Notes under the pieces: generated by a model | Databases searched by the model: none | Told to the model about the DNA's origin: nothing | Seen by the model: only the letters and a program-made list of their open reading frames with translations | Assembly (NCBI GenBank): GCA_035547915.1 | Contig: DASZTS010000047.1 | Location: forward strand, 1 to 35,530 | From: DASSFG01 sp035547915 | GTDB taxonomy: Bacteria > Planctomycetota > Planctomycetia > Pirellulales > JAICIG01 | Direction of reading: 5' to 3' | DNA: 35,530 bases | In this document: positions 16,073 through 24,351 of the stretch, piece after piece | Layout of the letters: each line of letters opens with the position of its first letter | How positions within the stretch are numbered: the stretch's first letter is position 1 | Translations under genes and position numbers: made by a program

Positions 16073-16498
16073 ATGGCCCTATCGATGGCAGTCAAGCAAA
16101 GTACCGAGAGTTTTGCCGAACTCTACTGCGTCGAGTTGCGCACCGGCCGCTGGCAGGAATTGGTCGCGTGGTATAAGAACGCGCTCGGCATGCGCAGCCT
16201 GCTGCGCGTGGACGACGATCGCTACGCTCTCTTGGCGGCGGGCGAAGCCCGCCTGGCTATCGTCGGGCGCGAGGAACCGAGCCGGGAGAGTGGGCCAAGC
16301 GATCGCAGCGTGCCACATGAATCCAGCGGACGATGGACCCTGGCTTTCGAGGTGGCCGATCTCGACGTCGCGATTGCCCGCCTGGAAGGCGCTGGGGCCG
16401 AGGTGCTCCCCACGCGTCTGCACCCCGAAGGGTTTGTCACCGTGACCACATGCGACCCGGATGGAAACCGCGTGCGGCTTTTCCGTTGGCCGAAATAG
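16073..16498 (+). CDS. VOC-family (glyoxalase/bleomycin-resistance fold) protein
   Basis: A 141-residue protein with two beta-alpha-beta-beta-beta modules: LYCVELRTGRWQELVAWYKNALG ... YALLAAGEARLAIV and WTLAFEVADLDVAIARLEGAGAEVL ... TVTTCDPDGNRVRLFRW. The final DPDGNRVRLF is a common VOC ending and supplies a metal ligand in many enzymes, although Arg stands where a Glu ligand is often found (the usual form is NxxEL/I). The specific reaction is unknown. ATG codons at 16073 and 16085 are both possible. It sits alone, between the permease start and the end of miaE. Confidence 0.85.
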   Translation: MALSMAVKQSTESFAELYCVELRTGRWQELVAWYKNALGMRSLLRVDDDRYALLAAGEARLAIVGREEPSRESGPSDRSVPHESSGRWTLAFEVADLDVAIARLEGAGAEVLPTRLHPEGFVTVTTCDPDGNRVRLFRWPK

Positions 16499-16569
16499 GG
16501 TCAATCCGGTAATCGAGCAATCGGCCGCCACGAGCCCGGTAGCCGACCGAACGAAGCGCCATTGCGGCC

Positions 16570-17145
16570 TTAGCTATGCATGCGGGGTAGTTCGTCACCG
16601 CGGGCGATGATCTCGGCCTCCGCGGCAGCCAGGTCGTCGAGCCGTCGATCGACCTCGGCTTCGCTGGCGAACAACCGGGCAAGTTGGACGTAGGTCGCAT
16701 GGTGCCGCGCTTCCGACTCGAACAGCCCACGATAAAAGTCCGCCAACGAACGATCGGAAAGCCCCTCGTTCAGTAGTGCGAATCGCTCGCACGAGCGGGC
16801 TTCGATAAGTCCCGCGACCAGGAGGCGGTCGACCGCCTTATGTGGTTCCTGCTTGCGCACCAACTCGGCAAGTTGCCCACCATAGTTGCTCGGCTTCAGC
16901 CGCCGAAATCGAACCCCGCGCGATTCGAGTAGGTCGATCACCATGCGAAAATGCTCGAGTTCCTCGGTGACGATCGGCGCCAAGGCTTTGACGAGTTCGA
17001 CGCGATCGACGTAGGCGAAGATCAGATTCAGGGCCGTGCCCGCGGCCTTCTTTTCGCAATGGGCATGATCTAAGAGAACCTCATCGAGGTTCGCCTCGGC
17101 TTGGGCAAGCCAACGGGGAGAAGTAGCAGCCTGAAGACTGAGCAT
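16570..17145 (-). CDS. miaE: tRNA-(2-methylthio-N6-isopentenyl-adenosine-37) hydroxylase MiaE
   Basis: A 191-residue protein of the MiaE diiron family, which hydroxylates the isopentenyl group of ms2i6A at position 37 of tRNAs. The carboxylate/histidine ligand motifs are all visible: LDEVLLDHAHCEKKAA, IVTEELEHFRMV, LIEARSCERFALL and GLFESEARHHATYV, which match the E...ExxH...E...ExxH pattern of ferritin-like diiron proteins. SNYGGQL before the third motif is also typical. The ATG at 17145 was chosen because it gives the family N-terminus and length; the frame is open to 17196. It is convergent with the VOC gene, and its start lies 93 bp beyond the MFS stop. Confidence 0.92.
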   Translation of the reverse strand: MLSLQAATSPRWLAQAEANLDEVLLDHAHCEKKAAGTALNLIFAYVDRVELVKALAPIVTEELEHFRMVIDLLESRGVRFRRLKPSNYGGQLAELVRKQEPHKAVDRLLVAGLIEARSCERFALLNEGLSDRSLADFYRGLFESEARHHATYVQLARLFASEAEVDRRLDDLAAAEAEIIARGDELPRMHS

Positions 17146-17238
17146 GAGGTGCGCGGCTACGGAAAGTAGATCGTGATGGCAACGTCTCGGCGCCAAACTG
17201 TCGCGCCCAACGCTCGTGCCGAATTTCCCTGCTTTCCG

Positions 17239-18828
17239 CTATCCCACCTGCGGTTCCGATCCTTCACCGGCGCCCAGCACCGATTCCTCCGCCATCGCTT
17301 CGAGCGTTTGCCGGTCGACCCGGTCCTGAAAGCCGGCGAGAAACAGCAGGCAAGTGACCGCTGCCATTGCCGCGGGCCAGAGCCAGATGCGATGCCAGTC
17401 GTGCGTCTGGGCTTGCCGCCATTCCTGGCGATCCACCCCGCCATCATTATTGCGATCGAGCGAGTGGAGTGTGCTCTGGATGCCGATGCGATCGTAGATG
17501 CGGTCATTCTCCGAGGGCTCCGCTGCCTGCTGCTCGCGCCATGTCTCGGGGATCTCGCCCATGTCGATCTGACCGTTACCGTTTTTGTCGTTCTGCTGGG
17601 CAAAGTCGGGCGGCGGTGCTTCATTCGATTTGCGGTTGAGCCATTCGCGCACCGTCGACGAAAGGTCAAGGTATTTCCAAAAACCGGTGTACTCTTGCGG
17701 TCGCCAACTCGGTAACAGTACCTTGCCTGCCGGCGCACCGTCGGCATTCGTCACGTGTATCGCGACCTTAGGGGGATACTGATCGACGGTATACCCGGCG
17801 GTCTTATTGCCCACAAACATGCCGACACCCAGTGTCACAAAAGCAATGAAACTCTGGGCGCTGGCCCGCAAGTGTCGCGGAGCCCGCTGGTCGACATAGA
17901 TCTGACTGGCGACGAAAAAGAAATCATAACAGACGCCGTGCAGCACAAGGCCGAGCAGCACCCAGTTGAACTCCAGCGTGGAGAAACACCAATAGCGGGC
18001 GACCCAGGCGAACATGCCGACGAGCAGCATATATTTCACCCCCAAGCCACGAATGAAGAACGGCATGGCGGCCATGAAGAGAATTTCCGAAATCTGGCCG
18101 ATCGTCTGCAATGCAGTCGGCACCGGCATATCGACTTCGTTGAGGAATTGATTGGCAAACGTATAGTAAAATGCCAGCGGAATGCAAATCAGCATGGAAC
18201 AGAGAACGAAGATGGCGAACGACGATTCGCGGAGCAGACCGATGGCTCCCATCCCTAACACGTCGCCGCCCGATTCGGCCGGCCGTGGCGGCGTATGCGG
18301 CAACGTCAAGCAATAGAGGGCGAGCACGATCGACGAAATCCCCGCCATGTGGAAGAACATCCGATTGTTGCCGCCCAACAAAATGCCCACGACCAGGCCG
18401 GCGGCGATCCAGCCGATCGTGCCCCACACGCGAATCGCGGGAAAGTCACGTTCCGGCGAGCTGATGTTCTGAAAGGAAATCGAATTGGTAAGCGCCAACG
18501 TCGGCATGAAGCAGGCGGCATAGGCCAGCATGACCGTCATCAAGCGGGGAAACTCGGTCTGGCTGGCGGCCGCGATCAACAGCCCGCCGCCGACGAAATG
18601 CAAGAAGGCCAGAATCTTCTCCGTCGAGAAAAGCCGGTCGGCGAAATATCCCACAAAGAGCGGAGAGACCATCGCGCCGATGGCGGTCGTCGCATAGATC
18701 CAGCTAATCTGGCCGCCGGCGAACCGCAACACGTCGCCCATGTAGCCACCGGCCGAGACGGCCCACGAACCCCACACGAAATACTGTAGGAACATCATGA
18801 CCGACAATCGCAGGCGCACAGAACCCAT
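17239..18828 (-). CDS. MFS transporter, nucleoside:H+ symporter-like, with two EF-hands
   Basis: About 529 residues. The first 370 look like an MFS protein of the nucleoside:proton symporter type (LSVMMFLQYFVWGSWAVSAG at the N-terminus, SFQNISSPERDFPAIRVWGT after TM4, and an LRASAQSFIAFVTLGVGMFV segment late). Before the last membrane helix (IWLWPAAMAAVTCLLFLAGF) is a hydrophilic insert of about 130 residues. It holds two canonical EF-hand loops: DKNGNGQIDMGE (residues 414-425, 17554-17589) and DRNNDGGVDRQE (458-469, 17422-17457). With a cytoplasmic N-terminus and 12 helices this loop would face the periplasm. The start is the ATG at 18828, with no clear ribosome-binding site. Substrate is inferred as nucleoside only by family resemblance. 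Confidence 0.85.
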   Translation of the reverse strand: MGSVRLRLSVMMFLQYFVWGSWAVSAGGYMGDVLRFAGGQISWIYATTAIGAMVSPLFVGYFADRLFSTEKILAFLHFVGGGLLIAAASQTEFPRLMTVMLAYAACFMPTLALTNSISFQNISSPERDFPAIRVWGTIGWIAAGLVVGILLGGNNRMFFHMAGISSIVLALYCLTLPHTPPRPAESGGDVLGMGAIGLLRESSFAIFVLCSMLICIPLAFYYTFANQFLNEVDMPVPTALQTIGQISEILFMAAMPFFIRGLGVKYMLLVGMFAWVARYWCFSTLEFNWVLLGLVLHGVCYDFFFVASQIYVDQRAPRHLRASAQSFIAFVTLGVGMFVGNKTAGYTVDQYPPKVAIHVTNADGAPAGKVLLPSWRPQEYTGFWKYLDLSSTVREWLNRKSNEAPPPDFAQQNDKNGNGQIDMGEIPETWREQQAAEPSENDRIYDRIGIQSTLHSLDRNNDGGVDRQEWRQAQTHDWHRIWLWPAAMAAVTCLLFLAGFQDRVDRQTLEAMAEESVLGAGEGSEPQVG

Positions 18829-18901
18829 AGCGGACCACCGATGAAGTGCGTTGGACAAGAAGGATACCGCCCGGTCGATGCCCGAGCGCGTTTTATCTTA
18901 A

Positions 18902-18953
18902 GACCACGCCAGACGGGATGAAAGTGGCAACATGCGATTTTGGACCACGCCAG
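18902..18953. repeat. Two direct copies of GACCACGCCAG upstream of the MFS gene
   Basis: The 11-mer GACCACGCCAG stands at 18902-18912 and 18943-18953, spaced 41 bp start to start, close to four helical turns. The pair lies 74-125 bp before the MFS start. A regulator bound to one DNA face is possible. I know no matching consensus. Confidence 0.3.
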
Positions 18954-19000
18954 CTTCCCCGCCAACCGTGTTGCTGGCGGCGCCTGCGAACCTATCCGAA

Positions 19001-19016
19001 GGCCCGTTGGCGGGCC
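19001..19016 (-). terminator. Hairpin after the unknown gene at 19055
   Basis: GGCCCG and CGGGCC form a 6-bp stem with a TTGG loop on the plus strand, 38 bp past the stop of the 19055-19732 gene in its direction of transcription. A short TTCGG follows on the minus strand, but no T-run. It may be a weak or Rho-assisted terminator. Confidence 0.35.
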
Positions 19017-19054
19017 GAAGCGGTCCGATTGCCGCACCGCTTATCAAGCGGTGC

Positions 19055-19732
19055 TCAGGTCGTCAGGGGCGGCGCCTCATCTGCAAACTGCGCCAGCGCG
19101 GTTGCGGCGAACCGTTCGTCGAGATCGTGCGACGCGAACAGGCCGCGTAAACGCGATCGGAGAATGACTCCCTTCTCCAAGGGCAGGCCAAACAAGAGCG
19201 TCGTACACGCCGTGCCGTCGTCGACCGCCTCGATCGAGGAGGCGATGGCATCCGCCGGATGACACAATTCCAGGTACGACGTCGGCCAGGCCAAGCGGGC
19301 AAGCGAGCAACCGGGAGGGCGCCGCACGACGCTCGCCGGCGGACAGGCATAAAAGCTTCTCGCCTCCAACGACGGGCTGGAATCGAGGAGATTGGTTTCG
19401 ACCGATACGATCAGGTCAACGTGCGGAAACGTCTCGTCGGCGATCTTCGACCATCCCGCCCTCCAATAGGCGACGACCGCGAAAATGCGATCAGCGGTCT
19501 GTACATATCGCGCTATTACGTCGCTGCCGCGTTGATAGAAATCGATCAGTTCCGCTCGATCACCGACGTCGATTCCCACTCCCAGGAAATGCGAGCCGAC
19601 GAGCGGAACATTCTCATAGACCGCCGAGCCGAGTCCGAAAGCGGGCGCAAGTGCGTCGAGCGATGTAGAAAACGGACCACAGACGAGCGTTGCTCGCGTA
19701 GCCTCTAACCGCCAAGAGATGTCGCCCGCCAT
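19055..19732 (-). CDS. Unknown protein, 225 residues
   Basis: A soluble-looking protein without signal peptide or membrane helix. It begins MAGDISWRLEATRATLVCG and has alternating hydrophobic segments (HFLGVGIDVGDRAEL, RIFAVVAYWRAGW, HVDLIVSVETNLL) that suggest an alpha/beta or beta-sandwich fold. Four cysteines are scattered and form no metal motif. I do not recognise a family. The ATG at 19732 is the only good start. A promoter and terminator lie just upstream on the same strand (19926 to 19794), so this gene might be expressed by read-through of an attenuated leader. Confidence 0.6.
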   Translation of the reverse strand: MAGDISWRLEATRATLVCGPFSTSLDALAPAFGLGSAVYENVPLVGSHFLGVGIDVGDRAELIDFYQRGSDVIARYVQTADRIFAVVAYWRAGWSKIADETFPHVDLIVSVETNLLDSSPSLEARSFYACPPASVVRRPPGCSLARLAWPTSYLELCHPADAIASSIEAVDDGTACTTLLFGLPLEKGVILRSRLRGLFASHDLDERFAATALAQFADEAPPLTT

Positions 19733-19793
19733 ATTCGAACCGCGCCAATCCGAGCGTGCTTTGGACGCCGGTCCCGCTGGCGAACCACAGGCA

Positions 19794-19834
19794 ATAAAAA
19801 ACCCCGCCGCTCACAGCGAAGCGAGACGGCGGGG
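19794..19834 (-). terminator. Strong intrinsic terminator on the minus strand
   Basis: Read on the minus strand, CCCCGCCG (19834-19827) pairs with CGGCGGGG (19809-19802), an 8-bp all-GC stem, followed at once by TTTTTT (19801-19796). No gene on the minus strand ends upstream of it, so it must end a short transcript or attenuate the gene at 19732. Confidence 0.85.
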
Positions 19835-19926
19835 CCGGAACAGAGAAGAGGCCGAACGCTGAGAGTTAGGTTCCTAAAAGAAAAGAATGAGTCACACGAT
19901 GCTTAGCGTTCAACTCCTCTTGACAT
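19794..19926 (-). ncRNA. Candidate small RNA or attenuated leader
   Basis: The stretch between the promoter (19932-19959) and the terminator (19794-19834) would give an RNA of about 130 nt. Besides the terminator stem it can form GAACGCT/AGCGTTC (19911-19905 with 19860-19854) enclosing the small hairpin TTAGG/CCTAA (19877-19866). A seven-codon frame (MSRGVER) runs from 19926 to a TAA at 19903 and would be almost leaderless. I do not recognise an RNA family. Two readings fit: an independent small RNA, or a leader controlling the gene at 19732, whose start is about 60 nt past the terminator. Confidence 0.5.
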
Positions 19927-19931
19927 GCTCG

Positions 19932-19959
19932 ATCATACCAACTTCATAGGCGATGTCCA
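19932..19959 (-). promoter_or_regulatory. Sigma70-like promoter, minus strand
   Basis: On the minus strand TGGACA (19959-19954) and TATGAT (19937-19932) are 16 bases apart, close to the housekeeping consensus. Transcription would start near 19925. It is AT-rich against a GC-rich background and directly serves the candidate RNA. Confidence 0.6.
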
Positions 19960-20042
19960 GCTTTTTGTAAAAAAAATGTTAGGCGGCAAAAATAACTGCC
20001 GTTGGGGGGGCTGTAACGCGCGAGGTTCCGCAGGAGGGCCGC

Positions 20043-20093
20043 ATGACAAGGACAATCAAATTCCGTAGGCTTAGAGCCGCTGACAATGCCTGA
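20043..20093 (+). CDS. Possible 16-residue leader peptide
   Basis: AGGAGGG lies a few bases before an ATG at 20043 that opens a 16-residue basic peptide (MTRTIKFRRLRAADNA) ending in TGA at 20091. It precedes the IMPase-family gene (20282) by about 190 bp. A second frame (ATG 20086 to TGA 20266) overlaps its end. Neither resembles a known protein. The good ribosome-binding site is the only support, so treat as tentative. Confidence 0.25.
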   Translation: MTRTIKFRRLRAADNA

Positions 20094-20281
20094 TGGCCGC
20101 AGCGCCGTGGGTAAAAGACCATCGGTGGAAGTCGATTTTTGGAGCCCTGATCGGATATTGTCGGCCGCTTTGGTCGGTTTTCTGGAAAAGTGGTGCGGTA
20201 CGATCGTTTCGGGCGATGCCTGTCTGTCCGAGATTATTGATCGGACGCCATGCCTTTTATCGGAATGACGGAGAGTGGTTT

Positions 20282-21070
20282 TTGGACCTAATTGCTCAAT
20301 TTGCCGAGGTTTGTGAACGAGGAGCTCGAGCCGGCGGCGCGGTTCTGCTCGACTGGGCCGGCCGCTTCAGCGTGCGTGAAAAGGGTCCATCGGACCTCGT
20401 GACCGAGGCCGATTTAGCCTCGCAGCAAGCGATTCGCGACGTCTTGTTGGGGGCCTTCCCCGAGCATGGGTTCCTGGCAGAAGAGAACGAGCAGATCGCC
20501 AGCCGCTCGGACGACTACCGTTGGATCGTCGATCCGCTCGACGGCACGATGAATTACGTCCACGGAGTGCCGAACTACGCGGTTTCGATCGGGCTCGAGC
20601 AACGAGGCGAAATGGTGGTCGGCACCGTACTCGACCCCGTGAACGACGAATGCTTCACGGCCATGAAGGGCAAGGGGGCGTACCTCAACGGCCGCCGGCT
20701 GTCGGTCAGCACAGCAACGACGATGGAGCAGGCATTGATCGCCGTGAGTTTCGCGGCACGCGTACGAGCGGGCGACCCGGAAATCGCCCAATTCAACGAG
20801 GTGATGCTCCGCGCCCAGGGCACCCGTCGGATGGGCTCGTCGGCTCTGAACCTCTGCTACCTTGCTGCGGGACGGTTCGACGCCTACTGGTCGAGGTCTA
20901 CCAAGATCTGGGACATCGCCGCCGGTGCACTCCTCGTAACCGAGGCGGGCGGCCTTTTCACCGATTTCGGAGGCGGCCCGTTCTCCGTCTCCTGCCCGCA
21001 ATTCGTCTCGGCCGCGACGCAGCCGTTGCACAAAGAGTTGTGCGAGGTGCTGTGGGCGGCCCGCGCTTAG
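20282..21070 (+). CDS. Inositol-monophosphatase-family phosphatase
   Basis: A 262-residue protein with all IMPase metal motifs: GFLAEENEQ (Glu about 67-68), WIVDPLDGTMNYVHG (DPLDGT at 84-89) and KIWDIAAGALLVTEAGG (Trp-Asp at 210-211). These bind the Mg ions that split phosphate from inositol-1-phosphate or related sugar phosphates; nearby family members also act on PAP or histidinol phosphate, so the substrate is open. The TTG at 20282 was chosen: GGAG lies eight to eleven bases upstream and the length then matches the family. The frame continues upstream to 20093, but that part looks non-natural. Its 3' end overlaps the convergent TolC-like gene by four bases. Confidence 0.9.
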   Translation: MDLIAQFAEVCERGARAGGAVLLDWAGRFSVREKGPSDLVTEADLASQQAIRDVLLGAFPEHGFLAEENEQIASRSDDYRWIVDPLDGTMNYVHGVPNYAVSIGLEQRGEMVVGTVLDPVNDECFTAMKGKGAYLNGRRLSVSTATTMEQALIAVSFAARVRAGDPEIAQFNEVMLRAQGTRRMGSSALNLCYLAAGRFDAYWSRSTKIWDIAAGALLVTEAGGLFTDFGGGPFSVSCPQFVSAATQPLHKELCEVLWAARA

Positions 21071-23583
21071 CGCAGCTTGCCGCCGCTGCGCCAACCGCCG
21101 TTGGCTGGCACCAATTGAACGGTCGACGGCACATCCGACTCCTCGCTCTCCGTCGTCCGCGATCCGTCCGTCATCGGCACGTCGTCTGACTCAACCGCCA
21201 CACGTCGCCTTTGGATGGGCGAAAGCCGCAAACCACCCGAGTCATTGTCCACGTGCCGCCAGCCGACGTTGGGACCCGACATGCGAGCCGTACCGCCCGA
21301 CTCCGGCGGCTCCGGCACCTCGTCGCCAGAGGTCATATCGCCACCGTCCGAGGGCAGCAACGGACTGGTGTCATCATCTGAGGGTGCGGGAAGCGTGTCC
21401 ATCTCGTCATTGCCATCGAGAGGAGGCAGGTTCGTCGGATCGTCCGTGCCGGGTTCCGAGACGGGTCCTTCACTCGGCCCCCCTGTGGCGGAGTCGGTCG
21501 ACGAGGACGATTTCTGATCAAACGGCTGTCCCGGCTGGTCCATGTACTGTGGCATCGGCCCACGACTCAGCACGTTCGGCCGGGTGAAGCCGTAGTTGAT
21601 GAAGTGGGCGCTGTCGCGTTCGCGGGCGCGTTTGCGTGCGTCGAAATAAGCCTTGGCCGGCCACGGACCCTCCGACAAGAAGATGCCGTTGTATTCGAGC
21701 AGGGAGTTTTTGCGGTAGTGGACCTGTAGAATCGCGACGTTGTAATCGATCAGGGCGCGATAGTAGGCGATCTCGGCATCCGCAAGTCGGCGTTGGGCAT
21801 CGAGCAGCATATCGAGCGTGGCATTGCCCACGTCATACGATGCCTTGACGGCCTCCACCTGCTTGGCGGCCGCCACGCGGCGATTGAAGGTCGTGCGGCT
21901 GACCTGGTAGTTGCGGTCCAGGTCGCGGATAGAGTTGGTCAACACGTGCGAGAGTTCCAACTCCTGGTCCTGCAAAAAGGCCCGCGATTGGGCGAGCACA
22001 AGCTCGGCGTTTCGTACGCCCGACATGGCCAACCGGAAGCCGATCGGCATGGTGAAGTTCAAGCCGAGTTGCCAGTTTTGATATTTGCCGTTCCAAAGGG
22101 TGTTCCACGCACCGGAGTTCGGCAGCGGATTGTTCGGGTCGTAGGCCACGCCGTTGTAATTGACGAGGTCGTTGCCGAAGCCGCCCCAGTGATACAACGC
22201 CTGGGCGTCCAAGCGGGGCATCAAGTAGTTGCGTGAAGCGATCAGCTTCAGCTCGTTCTGCTTCACCACCCACCGCTGGCGCCGCAACTCGACGCTACGG
22301 GTCAGACCTTCGGTCAACACGGTGCCCCAGTCGAAGTGCACCTCGGCGGTGGTTGGATCGTCGGAAGGACGGATCAACCGGCCGTCGGTCGGCGCCAGCC
22401 CCATCATGTATCGCAAGCGGCTTTCGGCCGTATAGAGCAAGCCCAGTGTGTTTTCGACCTGTGCGCGGAAGAGGAAGTATTGCTCGCGGGCCTGGGCTTC
22501 TTTCTCGGCCTCGCCCCCCTTGCTTCCGGCGACATACAAAGCGTGTACTTTGCGCCAGGTTTGCAGGGCACTGTCGCGCCCGGCCTGCACCGCGTTCAGG
22601 TTGCGGAAGTTGTAGTACAGGTCCCAATAGGCACGCTCGACGTCGCTGACCATGTTTCGCACGCCGGCCTCGAAGTCGGCCAGGGCGATGTCGACGTTGA
22701 TGCGGGCGAGCACCACGCCGTTGAACGTGCCCGGCAAGAAGTTGGGGTTGAGGCTCGGGGCATTGACGCCTTGGCCGGCGAAGATGCCGTTGTTGCTGTT
22801 GGGACCGGCGATGCGGTTGAATTCCGTGCCCGAGCCCTGCAAGATCGGATGGCGGAATTCCATCTCGAGGGCGGGCGTATACGCCTGGTGGTACTGGTTG
22901 CTCTGATTATTGTTCGCGTTGTAGTTCGTCAGCTCGCGCACAAAGACGCGGTCGCCCGCGGCCGTGACTTTGCCGATTTCGGCGTTGGCCTGGGCGAAGT
23001 TCTGCTCGAAGACGGCCGGTTGGAAGCCCGTAAAGATCTGATTTTGCGGGAAGTTGTTGTGCTGCCAGTACATCTGCGAATCCATGTAGGCGTCGAATTG
23101 GCTCAGCGCGGCTTCCACGCCGTTGGAGGTGTTCGACTCCTGCATGGCCGGATTATAGATGGTCTGGCTCGTCTGGCCGGTGCCCAAGCTTTGGCCGTTG
23201 AGGTTCTGGCCTTGCGTCTGCAACAGCACGCCGGTGGGAGCGATTGTCTGGTTCGACGCCGGCAAACCAGGGGTGAAGAGCAAACCGCCCAAGTTGCGCA
23301 GAACCTTGCTGTTGGCCAACGCCGTGCGCATAGCCTCCTGCAACGAAACGTCCCAGATTTCCGTGACCTCCGGATTGCTCAGCGTGAGCGGATCCCTGGC
23401 TTTCGCAACGTCCTCGATGCGATCGGTCTCTACATCGGGGTATTCGATTTCGGTGGCCATGCCCTTGTAATGGGACATGTCCTTGTCATCGAACAAGTAA
23501 ACGGGCTTGCTGGGACTACACCCACTGGCGAGCACCGCCCCACACGTCACGATCGCCACATAAGTGCGAAATCGAAGGTTCAT
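21067..23583 (-). CDS. TolC-family outer-membrane efflux lipoprotein
   Basis: An 838-residue protein with a lipoprotein signal (lipobox LASGC, Cys22), so it is anchored in the outer membrane. The middle (residues about 75-670) has the long helical and strand segments of outer-membrane efflux proteins, for example AGVRNMVSDVERAYWDLYYNFRNL and ESRLRYMMGLAP in the first repeat and RRVAAAKQVEAVKASYDVGNAT and YYRALIDYNVAIL in the second. The last 150 residues are Asp/Pro/Ser/Gly-rich and probably disordered. It is much longer than TolC (about 470 residues); planctomycete members often carry such insertions and tails. No pump or adaptor genes are adjacent. Start ATG at 23583. Confidence 0.88.
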   Translation of the reverse strand: MNLRFRTYVAIVTCGAVLASGCSPSKPVYLFDDKDMSHYKGMATEIEYPDVETDRIEDVAKARDPLTLSNPEVTEIWDVSLQEAMRTALANSKVLRNLGGLLFTPGLPASNQTIAPTGVLLQTQGQNLNGQSLGTGQTSQTIYNPAMQESNTSNGVEAALSQFDAYMDSQMYWQHNNFPQNQIFTGFQPAVFEQNFAQANAEIGKVTAAGDRVFVRELTNYNANNNQSNQYHQAYTPALEMEFRHPILQGSGTEFNRIAGPNSNNGIFAGQGVNAPSLNPNFLPGTFNGVVLARINVDIALADFEAGVRNMVSDVERAYWDLYYNFRNLNAVQAGRDSALQTWRKVHALYVAGSKGGEAEKEAQAREQYFLFRAQVENTLGLLYTAESRLRYMMGLAPTDGRLIRPSDDPTTAEVHFDWGTVLTEGLTRSVELRRQRWVVKQNELKLIASRNYLMPRLDAQALYHWGGFGNDLVNYNGVAYDPNNPLPNSGAWNTLWNGKYQNWQLGLNFTMPIGFRLAMSGVRNAELVLAQSRAFLQDQELELSHVLTNSIRDLDRNYQVSRTTFNRRVAAAKQVEAVKASYDVGNATLDMLLDAQRRLADAEIAYYRALIDYNVAILQVHYRKNSLLEYNGIFLSEGPWPAKAYFDARKRARERDSAHFINYGFTRPNVLSRGPMPQYMDQPGQPFDQKSSSSTDSATGGPSEGPVSEPGTDDPTNLPPLDGNDEMDTLPAPSDDDTSPLLPSDGGDMTSGDEVPEPPESGGTARMSGPNVGWRHVDNDSGGLRLSPIQRRRVAVESDDVPMTDGSRTTESEESDVPSTVQLVPANGGWRSGGKLR

Positions 23584-23870
23584 TCGTTTTGCGATCCTGG
23601 TCTGCTAGGCCCTGTTCGGCCGGCGCCGCTTCACAGCGCAGCGCAGGCAGAAAATCCAGCAGACCTTCTATCGGCTACGGAATCGTTAAACTTGGACGAT
23701 TCTGTGTAACCAGAAAACTCTGCAGGACAGGAATTGTCTTCGCAGATATCGCACATTGACGTTGGTCTTCGCCCGAGCGGGCGCTTTTCCCGTTTGGCGA
23801 CCAACCGGGCGGAGATAGGCAGGATCGATAAACCGAAGGGCATCCTGCTCAATCGGACGCTTTGGGCAAG

Positions 23871-24347
23871 CTAGAGATACATGCCCACGAAGCCACCGCG
23901 ACCTTCGGTTTCGGTTTGTAGCCGCTCGATCCGTTTCAGAGTCTGCTCCAGATCGCCAGCCGCGATGTAGCGGTCGAACTCGACCGCTACGCTACGAGGA
24001 ACCGTTTCTTTGAACCACTGCACGATGGGCTCGGTGAGCCAATCGCAAGTCTCCTTGACCAATTCGACGTCCAGGTGACAGCGTTCCGTCTCCTGATCGG
24101 CTTCGTTCGTCAGGGCCGTCCCCTCGAAACGAAACTGGAGAGTGCCCAAATCGGCCCGGTTCGTCAGGTGAAAGACGCACGTGGCGTTGTAGAGGTAGTA
24201 GCTGTTGTGGCATCCGTGTGCCTCGATGGCCTTGAGCACGCGTTCGCACCGCGCGCGGTATTTGGGCGATGCGTCGATGGGTATGTCGAGACGGCCGATG
24301 GAACGCAGCGGCAAACAGTCGAAAGCGATTTCCACGTAGCGGTTCAT
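23871..24347 (-). CDS. Unknown protein, 158 residues
   Basis: A soluble acidic-to-neutral protein that opens MNRYVEIAFDCLPLRSIGR and contains HGCHNSYYLYNATCVFHLTN and LGTLQFRFEGTALT, which look like beta strands. There are five cysteines and a helical C-terminal third (DLEQTLKRIERLQTETEG). I do not recognise the family. The ATG at 24347 has AAGGA nine bases upstream and starts four bases after the stop of the longer gene at 24352, so the two genes form an operon with coupled translation likely. The conserved-looking composition makes it a real gene. Confidence 0.7.
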   Translation of the reverse strand: MNRYVEIAFDCLPLRSIGRLDIPIDASPKYRARCERVLKAIEAHGCHNSYYLYNATCVFHLTNRADLGTLQFRFEGTALTNEADQETERCHLDVELVKETCDWLTEPIVQWFKETVPRSVAVEFDRYIAAGDLEQTLKRIERLQTETEGRGGFVGMYL

Positions 24348-24351
24348 GCGG

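Noticed and set aside
20010..20030. CGGCA/TGCCG hairpin followed by a G-run
   Set aside because: The stem is only five bases and no T-run follows on either strand.
22336..23709. 457-codon open frame on the plus strand
   Set aside because: Antisense of the TolC-family gene; Val/Ala/Gly-rich with no recognisable motif.
23765..23785. GCCCG-AG-CGGGC hairpin followed by GCTTTT
   Set aside because: Loop of two bases is too tight, and no plus-strand gene ends here.
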